This document shows positions 7,144 to 13,205 of a stretch of 14,137 nt of DNA, in pieces. Positions within the stretch are counted from its first letter, which is position 1, and each line of letters starts with the position of its first letter. Under the pieces are notes generated by a model. It was not told the DNA's origin. It did not search any database and saw only the letters and a program-made list of their open reading frames with translations. This DNA comes from Phycisphaerae bacterium. Its GTDB lineage: Bacteria > Planctomycetota > Phycisphaerae > UBA1845 > Fen-1342. Made by a program: the position numbers and the translations under genes. The stretch is from contig JALHOX010000064.1 in assembly GCA_022842805.1 (NCBI GenBank), positions 1 to 14,137 on the forward strand, written 5' to 3'.

Positions 7144-8694
7144 TTACGGAAGTGCGAGCGACTTCAGCAGATAGAGGTCGCCGACCCGCTCCCACTTCGC
7201 CCCTTGCACCCAATCCGGCGGATGATCGCGATCGCGCGGCACCAGCACCACCGGGCGTCCGGCCAAATGCGCGGCGCGGGCCTGGGCCGAGATGGTGGCG
7301 ATCTCGACCTGGGTCGGGTCGGTCGCCATCTCGATCGCCTCAATCGCCGACGAGACGCGCCCCAGCGCCTGCGGATAGCGCAGCCCGAAGATGATCATTG
7401 AGTCGACGCAGATGATGATCCCGTCGGGCTCCGCGAGGCGAAACGCAACGTCGTTGACCTCGCGCTCGTAGTGCTTGCCGACGCTCCACGGCAGAAAAAA
7501 GTGGGCGTAGCCGTCGCGATAGGGCTTGTTGCCGACCATGTTTGAAAAGAGCTGGTTGGACTTCGCGATGGAGTAGGCGAAGTAATAGTTCAGCGGGTTT
7601 GCGAGCGTCGTGAAGATCACCGCCGCCGACACCATGCTCCGCTGCGTCGCCGGAATGAGCCGTAAAAACGCGTCCACGCCGTTGCCGAAGAAGATCGCCA
7701 CGATCACATAAAACGGCGCGAAAAAGTTGTACTGATCGCGCACGTCATAGCGCACGGCGAACAGGAACAAAATGAAGCCGTCCAGCAGCAGCACCTGATA
7801 AAGCCGGCGCTGCATGGGCACGAGCGACGCGCCATAGGCAGCGAAGGGCAGGGCGAATTTGGGAAAATTGAACAGCACATAGGCGCAGCCCATCAGGATC
7901 AGTTTCGTCGGCACGCGATACGCCGTCGCCGCCCGGCCGAAGTCGCCGAACAGCGCCGATGAAACCGCCGCCGCCAAACCCACTTCGCCCGCTCGCGCGA
8001 TGATCAGAAACAGATAGGGCGAAAAGGCCAGCAGCCAGATTGCGACGCACGCCATCAGCGTGTGGCGCCGCACGAACCCGCGCCGCAGTTGCGCCCCGAC
8101 CGCCGCAAAATGCACCGGCGTGACCAGCGCGTTGAGCAGGTGGTTGGCCACCCCGAGTCCATTGAAAAACGCGCCGCAGATCAGCGCACGGGAGTCGCTC
8201 GTCCGCGCGTACCACGACAGGCAGAGCAACTCCGCGGACAGCGTGAAGCAGACCAGCCCGTAAGACTCCGTGACGGTCGCGTTCTGCCAGAACGTGTGCG
8301 CCAGCATCAGCGAAAGTGCCCCGGCGATCGCCGCCGCCGCGTGCGTCGTCAGCATTCGCAGAAGGCAAAAGACGTTCGCCACCGCCGCCGCGGAGGCGAC
8401 CACCGAAACCATCGTGACGCCGAAAGCCGGCTCGCTCGGCGTGAAGAAGATCGCGATTCGCCCGAGCCAGAAGTTAATCGGATGAATCAGGGCCAGCCCC
8501 ATCGGGTGTTCGATCTGATTCGCGATCACGCGGAGCTGTTGGACTCCGCTGTCCTGCCACTGTTCGCCCGGATGGGCCGTCAGCGTGTACAGCAGCACCG
8601 CCGCCGCGAACATCACGACCCAATTCGCCCCCACGCGCGACGAGGTCGGCGTCGGAATCAGGCCGGCGTGATAGCGGGCGATTTCGGAACCCAA
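7144..8694 (-). CDS. DUF2723 (TMEM260-like) GT-C membrane glycosyltransferase
   Basis: A large integral membrane protein with about ten or more hydrophobic segments. Early motifs EQWQDSGVQQLRVIA, then IEHPMGLALIHPINFWLGRIA, and ESYGLVCFTLSAELLCLSW match the DUF2723 pattern (an acidic WxDSG motif in the first loop, then HPxG). This family includes the eukaryotic O-mannosyltransferase TMEM260, so a GT-C enzyme using a lipid-linked sugar donor on the outer face of the membrane is likely. An in-frame ATG at 8742 would add 16 residues. I prefer the TTG at 8694 because GGAGGAG lies eight bases upstream of it, while the ATG has no Shine-Dalgarno. The C-terminal roughly 120 residues form a soluble part (PDGIIICVDSMIIFGLRY region), usual for the group. 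It is the middle gene of the glycan run, 74 bases after the heparinase-family stop. Donor and acceptor are unknown. Confidence 0.8.
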   Translation of the reverse strand: MGSEIARYHAGLIPTPTSSRVGANWVVMFAAAVLLYTLTAHPGEQWQDSGVQQLRVIANQIEHPMGLALIHPINFWLGRIAIFFTPSEPAFGVTMVSVVASAAAVANVFCLLRMLTTHAAAAIAGALSLMLAHTFWQNATVTESYGLVCFTLSAELLCLSWYARTSDSRALICGAFFNGLGVANHLLNALVTPVHFAAVGAQLRRGFVRRHTLMACVAIWLLAFSPYLFLIIARAGEVGLAAAVSSALFGDFGRAATAYRVPTKLILMGCAYVLFNFPKFALPFAAYGASLVPMQRRLYQVLLLDGFILFLFAVRYDVRDQYNFFAPFYVIVAIFFGNGVDAFLRLIPATQRSMVSAAVIFTTLANPLNYYFAYSIAKSNQLFSNMVGNKPYRDGYAHFFLPWSVGKHYEREVNDVAFRLAEPDGIIICVDSMIIFGLRYPQALGRVSSAIEAIEMATDPTQVEIATISAQARAAHLAGRPVVLVPRDRDHPPDWVQGAKWERVGDLYLLKSLALP

Positions 8695-8702
8695 GCTCGA
8701 AG

Positions 8703-8709
8703 CTCCTCC
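8703..8709 (-). promoter_or_regulatory. Shine-Dalgarno deciding the start of the DUF2723 gene
   Basis: GGAGGAG on the minus strand lies eight bases before a TTG codon at 8694, the start I chose for the membrane glycosyltransferase. The competing ATG at 8742 lies upstream of this site and has no purine-rich sequence at a useful distance. Confidence 0.6.
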
Positions 8710-8768
8710 GCGTTCGGCAGCGGGATCGCCCCCGCCGCGCATGCCCGGCGCACCAAACCGCGCCGGCG

Positions 8769-10913
8769 CTATCTGCCTATCGGCCTGCGATCGGCCTCAA
8801 GTCCGTTGACCGCAAAAGCCGTCGCCAATTCCGAGGCCGGCCCGCACTGCGTCCCAAAACGAAACGGCAGGCGGCCGTGCCAGGCGACGCGCAACACCGG
8901 CGTCTCCGTGCGGGCGGCATAATGCCGCGACTCCCAGCCTTCCACGCGCGGCGACGATTGCCCGCGTTCCAGCGAGATGCTGGCGCCGGGCGGCCCCTCG
9001 ACTCGCAATTCCCAAGCCTCGCCGCCGGCCTGCAGCCGGACAGTCGCACGTCCGTCGGTCGTACTCGACAACGCGATCTCCGTCGGCGGCAGTCGCCAGC
9101 GCAGCACCGCCTCATGTTCGCCCGCGCCGCGCAGCTCGTCGTCGATGCGATAGCAATTACCCACTCGCGCGATGGTCCGCCGGTGAATCGGCCGTCCCGC
9201 CAGCCGCTGATAGCCATAGTGCTCGCCGACGAACAAGTCTGAGTTCGCGCCCGCGCGCCATTCAAGGCAGCGCGCCTTGACCCACCGCAGCCACAAAAAG
9301 CGCGGCCCCTTGATCATCTGGTTCCCGCCGTCGAGCTCGACCGTGTTGTGAGCCGCCGTCGAGTAAAACCAATCCGCGAACTGCGCTTCTTTTGTGTAGT
9401 AGTAGTAGGTTCCCGCGTCGCGCAGCACGTTGACGCCGCGATGCGTGAGGTCAAAGTGCAGCATGTCGCACTGATTGGGCCGATCGCGATAGCTGTGACA
9501 ACGCGTCAGCCCGCGCGAATGCTCGCCACGGAAGACGTAGTATCCGCCCGATTCGAACGCCCGACTCTGCCCCGTCGTCGGTGCGACTTCTGATTGCGGC
9601 TTCGCATTGGCGGTTGCGCTCGCGACGTCGAAGCCGAGCCAGATCCCCATTTCGTTCCACGGCCCGCGCCCCAGTTCATCCGTCGCACCGACTGCCGCCC
9701 GTGCCGCGCTCAGGCACGGCCGAAAGTCGTTGTACTCGCACGTGCTCAGCGGCAGCACCAGCGCCCCATCATTGGGCCCATAGTTCGGCGCGACGCCGGT
9801 TTCCGAGTCGACCATCGCCGCCAGCCACGCGCCGGAGCGATCAATCGCGTCATGCAGCGCCGCCGGCAGCGGCTCCTCCGCCGCACGAAACAGCGCCGCC
9901 GCCCAGAGCAGATCATCGAGCATCACGCGGTGATAGTTCATGCTGTGCTGCACAAACGACCCGTCGCGATAGATCTGCCGATCGAGCTCGCGCAGCAGCG
10001 ACTGCCGCCCTTCGTCGCGCCACGCCTCCGCGCTGCGCAATTCGGGAAACTGCGAGCCGATCATGTACAGGCAGACCGCTTCGCTGATCGCGTGATTGTT
10101 CTTCTGACTCCGCGCATAGACGAGATTTTCCGCGACGTGCCGCCCCGTATACCACACCAGCTCGGTGAGCCGCCGCAGCCGCTCCTCGGTCGCGCTCTTC
10201 GAAGTGATGGTCGCGCACGCCGCAAAGACCCACGCGAAGCAGCGGAACGACGCCTCCTGACCGCAGAACCACTGCGCCGAAAGCCCGTACGGATTTTGTC
10301 GGTCCCACGCTTCGAGATAGCTCCAAAACGTCTCCGCCGCCGACTCGTTGCCCGTGACGAGATAGTCGCGCCCAAGCGCATAGGCCCACGAAAACCGCGA
10401 CGGCTCCCAAACGCACTTCAAATCCGCGTACTTCGGATTGAATTGCTCGTACGTCGACCAGTGATTCCCCACCGGCCAGTCGACGCCATGAATCGGATCG
10501 CGATTGAAATTCGGCGGCGATCCGACTTCGCACACATGGTGGCTGAAAAACCGCATCCGCCCGACCTGCAAGTCACGCACTTCCTGACCGGTGGTGCGTT
10601 GCCAATCCGCATCGGACACGACCCGCCGAATCGCCTGCCGCTTTTCCTCACGATCGGCTTCGACGAACCCGAGCGAGCGGGCCCGTTGCAGCCACAGCGC
10701 CTGCGAATAGAAGTCGCGTTCGCGCGTCGCCGCGCGTGGGCTCGCATCGGAATGAACGAACTGCTTCGCCAACTCCGCCGCCGACAGCTCCCCGCCCGGC
10801 AGCCGCTTCTCCAGCAGCTTCAGCTTTCGCTTCGCCATCTGCCAGGCGCGGGCCGGCAGGTTGTCCCAGCCGATCGCCTGCAACGTCCAATAGGCCTTCG
10901 CAACTCGATTCAT
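8769..10913 (-). CDS. Heparinase II/III family protein (alginate-lyase-like)
   Basis: A 714-residue protein with an all-alpha toroid part followed by the heparinase II/III beta-sandwich. Family-typical stretches: SQKNNHAISEAV (269-280), RDGSFVQHSMNYHRVMLDDLLWA (316-338), and FYSTAAHNTVELDGGNQM (516-533). The likely catalytic residues by family analogy are N272/H274, H323, Y327/H328 and H522. Related enzymes cleave uronate-containing polysaccharides by beta-elimination. I see no convincing signal peptide at the chosen ATG. This kind of protein is common inside polysaccharide biosynthesis clusters, and its place upstream of a glycosyltransferase and an aminotransferase fits that better than nutrient degradation. 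The frame stays open upstream to 11387, but that stretch is antisense to the phosphoesterase gene and lacks family character. MNRVAKAYWTLQAIGWDNLPARAW at 10913 is the usual family opening. No clear Shine-Dalgarno is present. Confidence 0.88.
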   Translation of the reverse strand: MNRVAKAYWTLQAIGWDNLPARAWQMAKRKLKLLEKRLPGGELSAAELAKQFVHSDASPRAATRERDFYSQALWLQRARSLGFVEADREEKRQAIRRVVSDADWQRTTGQEVRDLQVGRMRFFSHHVCEVGSPPNFNRDPIHGVDWPVGNHWSTYEQFNPKYADLKCVWEPSRFSWAYALGRDYLVTGNESAAETFWSYLEAWDRQNPYGLSAQWFCGQEASFRCFAWVFAACATITSKSATEERLRRLTELVWYTGRHVAENLVYARSQKNNHAISEAVCLYMIGSQFPELRSAEAWRDEGRQSLLRELDRQIYRDGSFVQHSMNYHRVMLDDLLWAAALFRAAEEPLPAALHDAIDRSGAWLAAMVDSETGVAPNYGPNDGALVLPLSTCEYNDFRPCLSAARAAVGATDELGRGPWNEMGIWLGFDVASATANAKPQSEVAPTTGQSRAFESGGYYVFRGEHSRGLTRCHSYRDRPNQCDMLHFDLTHRGVNVLRDAGTYYYYTKEAQFADWFYSTAAHNTVELDGGNQMIKGPRFLWLRWVKARCLEWRAGANSDLFVGEHYGYQRLAGRPIHRRTIARVGNCYRIDDELRGAGEHEAVLRWRLPPTEIALSSTTDGRATVRLQAGGEAWELRVEGPPGASISLERGQSSPRVEGWESRHYAARTETPVLRVAWHGRLPFRFGTQCGPASELATAFAVNGLEADRRPIGR

Positions 10914-10947
10914 CGCCGCAGAGAATAGGCGTGCTGCCGCTCCGGTA

Positions 10948-11046
10948 GTAGCGGCTCGCGCCCTCGGTGGCCGACCTCTTGTAACGGCCTGCGGCTCGCA
11001 GGCCGACGAACGAGTAGCGGCCGGCGCCATCACGGGCCGACGAATC
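10948..11046. repeat. Three tandem 33-bp degenerate palindromic units in a divergent intergenic region
   Basis: Units begin at 10948, 10981 and 11014, each with GTA(G/A)CGGC at the left and GGCCGAC at 20-22 bases further on, giving an exact 33-base period. The middle unit holds a perfect hairpin, GGCCTGCG-GCT-CGCAGGCC (10986-11004). Its 18-base core recurs at 2091-2108 after secDF. The array fills most of the 174-base gap between the heparinase gene and the phosphoesterase gene, so it overlaps wherever their promoters must be. It could be a dispersed extragenic palindrome family or a multi-copy operator; sequence alone does not decide. Confidence 0.65.
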
Positions 11047-11087
11047 GCTACGATGTTCGTATCGATCCGCCCCCAACGGAACCGCCC

Positions 11088-11699
11088 GTGATCCTCGGCA
11101 TTCTTTCCGACTCCCACGGCCACCGCCGCCGCACCCGCCGCGCCCTCGAAATCCTCGAACGCTGCGGGGCCACGGCCTTCGTCCACTGCGGCGATTTCTG
11201 CGAGCCTGATGTGTGCGACGAGTTGGTCGGCCGTCGCGTCTGGTTTGTCTGGGGCAACAACGACGAGCCGATCCGCGAGTACGAGCGCTACGCCGCGAGC
11301 ATCGGCCTCGCCGCGCCGCCGCGCGAGCTGCCCGTGCGTTTTTCGCTGGAGGGCAAGCGTTTCGCGGTCTGCCACGGCCACGAACATTGGTTTGCCGACG
11401 CCTGGTCTCGCGCGCGATATGGCGACACGGGACCGAGCCTGACCGCACCCCGCTCCGGCGGGGCCGGCGCCCTCGCCGACGCGCTCGACGCTGACTATGT
11501 CCTATATGGCCACTCGCACATCCCGGCCAACGAGCTCCTCAGCGGCGTCCGCTTTATCAACCCCGGCGCCCTGCACCGCGCCCGCGTCTTCTCCGTCGCC
11601 ACCCTCAACCTCGCGGACGGCGTCGTGCGCTACTGGAACACCCCGCGCGGCGACGAACCCGCCGCCGCGGGCCCGCCGGAGGAGTTGCACATCGCGTAG
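11088..11699 (+). CDS. Metallophosphoesterase, YfcE/MJ0936 type phosphodiesterase
   Basis: A 203-residue cytoplasmic calcineurin-fold enzyme that needs two divalent metals. All metal-binding motifs are present in order: SDSHG (7-11, D8 and H10), CGD (34-36), GNNDE (56-60), GHEH (97-100) and GHSH (141-144), then FINPGA (157-161), typical of the YfcE/MJ0936 branch. Characterised relatives hydrolyse model phosphodiesters such as bis-p-nitrophenyl phosphate; the physiological substrate is not known. The start is GTG, with a weak ACGGA upstream (11076-11080). No ATG within the conserved part could serve, because the metal ligand D8 lies only seven codons in. It is divergent from the heparinase gene across the 33-bp repeat array and ends 26 bases before the parS site. 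Confidence 0.93.
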   Translation: MILGILSDSHGHRRRTRRALEILERCGATAFVHCGDFCEPDVCDELVGRRVWFVWGNNDEPIREYERYAASIGLAAPPRELPVRFSLEGKRFAVCHGHEHWFADAWSRARYGDTGPSLTAPRSGGAGALADALDADYVLYGHSHIPANELLSGVRFINPGALHRARVFSVATLNLADGVVRYWNTPRGDEPAAAGPPEELHIA

Positions 11700-11725
11700 C
11701 GATGGGGCGGTCGCGCCGGCAAAAC

Positions 11726-11741
11726 TGTTTCACGTGAAACA
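11726..11741. other. parS: parS centromere site (ParB binding)
   Basis: The bases TGTTTCACGTGAAACA form a perfect 16-bp palindrome identical to the canonical bacterial chromosomal parS (B. subtilis-type consensus TGTTNCACGTGAAACA). ParB binds this site as a CTP-dependent clamp, spreads along flanking DNA and works with ParA to segregate the origin region. It lies in a 241-base non-coding gap between the phosphoesterase stop and the phospholipid operon. No parA, parB, rsmG, mnmG or dnaA gene is in the window. A chance exact match is very unlikely in this much GC-rich DNA. Occupancy by ParB is inferred from the sequence match. Confidence 0.88.
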
Positions 11742-11743
11742 CA

Positions 11744-11758
11744 TTTGCGCGACGCAAA
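11744..11758. repeat. Short inverted repeat beside parS
   Basis: TTTGCG (11744-11749), loop CGA, CGCAAA (11753-11758) follows parS by two bases. It is too short and lacks a T-tract for a confident terminator of the phosphoesterase gene. The remaining bases to 11926 show no ORF, RNA gene or promoter that I can support. A TATGCT at 11898-11903 is a possible -10 for the downstream operon, but without a -35. Confidence 0.3.
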
Positions 11759-11926
11759 GGGGGCGCCAGGCGGAAGGGGAGTGGTGGAGTCTGTGGGATT
11801 TGCTTCATACGCCGCGTACGCGCTGCCACAAACGCGCACTTTGCTAATCGCGAGCATCGGCTAAGGATCGGATGGTTTCGTGCGTAATCAGTCAAGGTAT
11901 GCTGTAAACGCTAAAAGCCAACTATT

Positions 11927-11931
11927 GGGAG
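11927..11931 (+). promoter_or_regulatory. Shine-Dalgarno supporting a TTG start
   Basis: GGGAG, followed by CAGG, lies nine bases before the TTG at 11941. No in-frame ATG exists near the N-terminus of the phosphatidyltransferase, so this site is what identifies the start. Confidence 0.55.
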
Positions 11932-11940
11932 CAGGTCCCC

Positions 11941-12609
11941 TTGCCGGTTGAACGCTTGGATGCTGGATTGAATCGCCGGCCGGTCGGCCTGCGCAGCGCT
12001 CGTTGGATTCAAGCGTTGGCCCGCCGGCTGGCTGCGCGTGGCGTCGCGCCGAACACGGTCTCGATCATGAGCATGGCGGGCGCGGCGGCTGGCGCGATCG
12101 CTTTTCTGGTGGCGGCTGAAGTCGGACCGCGGTGGGCGGCATTATGGGTGGCGCTGGTGCCGATCGGCGTCGGATTTCGCGGATTGTGCAACTTGCTTGA
12201 TGGACTGATCGCGATCGAGGGTGGGCGGAAGACGCGCAGCGGGGAACTGTTCAACGATCTGCCCGATCGCGTCTCGGACGTCCTGCTCTACGCGGCGGCG
12301 GGATACGCGGTGCGTGGCATTGGGCATGGTGTGGAGTGGGGCTGGGCGGCGGCGGCGGCGGCGGTCATGACGGCGTATGTGCGCTATCTCGGGGCGGCGA
12401 TGGGGGCGCGGCAGTACTTTCTGGGGCCGATGGCCAAGACGCATCGCATGGCGGTCTTGGTGACGGCGTGTGTCGCGGCCGCCGTTGAGCTGCTCGTGCG
12501 CGGATCGTCGATCAGTCTGCTTGTCGCCCTGATGGTCATTGCCGTCGGGTCGGTAGTGACGGCCGGTCGGCGTGCGATTTACATCATGCACGAACTGGAG
12601 CGCGATTGA
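11941..12609 (+). CDS. CDP-alcohol phosphatidyltransferase, YnbA-like
   Basis: A 222-residue membrane enzyme predicted to swap the CMP of a CDP-lipid for an alcohol. The catalytic region at 84-113 reads NLLDGLIAIEGG, RKTRSGELFND, LPDRVSD. The canonical family pattern is DxxDGxxAR, then GxxxDxxxD. Here the first D is N84, the R after A91 is I92, and the third D is N105, while D87-G88, G101, D109 and D113 are kept. From memory, E. coli YnbA shows the same pattern (ALNALDG, then QTRLGAILNETGDVISD), so this is a subfamily feature and not decay. GPMAKTHRM (162-170) also resembles YnbA. Several membrane segments surround this motif. A run of six GCG codons (12346-12363) encodes poly-Ala. TTG start with GGGAG upstream. 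The stop overlaps the acyltransferase start by 4 bases. The headgroup alcohol is unknown. Confidence 0.88.
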   Translation: MPVERLDAGLNRRPVGLRSARWIQALARRLAARGVAPNTVSIMSMAGAAAGAIAFLVAAEVGPRWAALWVALVPIGVGFRGLCNLLDGLIAIEGGRKTRSGELFNDLPDRVSDVLLYAAAGYAVRGIGHGVEWGWAAAAAAVMTAYVRYLGAAMGARQYFLGPMAKTHRMAVLVTACVAAAVELLVRGSSISLLVALMVIAVGSVVTAGRRAIYIMHELERD

Positions 12610-13205
12610 GCCGCGATTTGCTAGCGTGGTTGGTGCGATTTGTGACGGGTTGTCGCGGCAAAGGGGCGGCGCTGCCGGCGGAACCTGTGGTCTATTACGG
12701 CAACCACTCCAGTCATCTGGACGCGGTCGTGATCTGGGCCTCGATTCCTCGGCCGATTCGCGATCGGACGCGGCCGGTCGCGGCCCGCGACTACTGGGCG
12801 AAGACAGCATTGCGGCGTTACTGGGCGACTCAGTTGTTGAACGCGATGCTGATCGAGCGGCGCGAGGTGACGCGCGCATCGAACCCGCTGGGGCCCATGC
12901 TGGCGGCGCTCGAAGCGGGAGACTCGCTCATCTTGTTCCCCGAGGGCACGCGGTCGCTGGAGGGCGAAGTGGGCGAGTTTCAGGGCGGGTTGTTTCACAT
13001 CGCCCGTCAGCGGCCGCATACGCCGCTGGTGCCCGTTTATCTGGAGAATCTCAATCGAATCCTGCCGAAAGGCGACCTGCTGCCGCTTCCCTTGATTGGC
13101 TCGGCGCTCTTTGGGCAAGCGATTTACTGGGCGGAGGGCGAGCCGAAGCCGACGTTTCTGGAGCGGGCGCGGACGGCGCTCCTGGAGTTGCAACAGACAT
13201 CGTGA
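12606..13205 (+). CDS. Lysophospholipid acyltransferase (PlsC/1-acylglycerol-3-phosphate acyltransferase family)
   Basis: A 199-residue acyltransferase. The catalytic HX4D motif is NHSSHLD (H34 to D39) and the phosphate-binding motif is FPEGTRS (111-117), followed by QGGLFHIARQ (126-135) and the LVPVYLEN (141-148) strand, all in the usual order for PlsC-type enzymes. It should acylate a lysophosphatidate or related lysophospholipid at the cytoplasmic membrane face. It is somewhat shorter than many PlsC proteins (~240 residues), with only a short hydrophobic N-terminus. The start is TTG within TTGA, overlapping the previous stop, and its own TGA overlaps the next gene's GTG, so all three genes are probably translated from one message. 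Neighbouring cytidylyltransferase and phosphatidyltransferase genes put it in a lipid pathway that may be separate from the housekeeping one. Confidence 0.9.
   Translation: MSRDLLAWLVRFVTGCRGKGAALPAEPVVYYGNHSSHLDAVVIWASIPRPIRDRTRPVAARDYWAKTALRRYWATQLLNAMLIERREVTRASNPLGPMLAALEAGDSLILFPEGTRSLEGEVGEFQGGLFHIARQRPHTPLVPVYLENLNRILPKGDLLPLPLIGSALFGQAIYWAEGEPKPTFLERARTALLELQQTS

Noticed and set aside
6031..7401. 456-codon open frame on the plus strand opposite the aminotransferase gene
   Set aside because: It has a composition typical of antisense shadows and covers a gene with all catalytic motifs on the other strand.
10948..11046. Tandem units considered as a CRISPR array
   Set aside because: The units are adjacent and degenerate with no unique spacers, and no cas genes are present.
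10914..11387. In-frame upstream extension of the heparinase-family reading frame by 158 codons
   Set aside because: It runs antisense through the start of the phosphoesterase gene and the repeat array, is low-complexity Ala/Arg-rich, and the known family N-terminus begins at 10913.
11605..11895. Small minus-strand open frame covering parS
   Set aside because: It has no family resemblance and largely reflects the parS palindrome and the antisense of the phosphoesterase 3' end.
12346..12363. Six GCG triplets as a possible phase-variation tract
   Set aside because: Changes in a triplet repeat keep the frame, and poly-Ala in a membrane segment is ordinary for GC-rich genomes.
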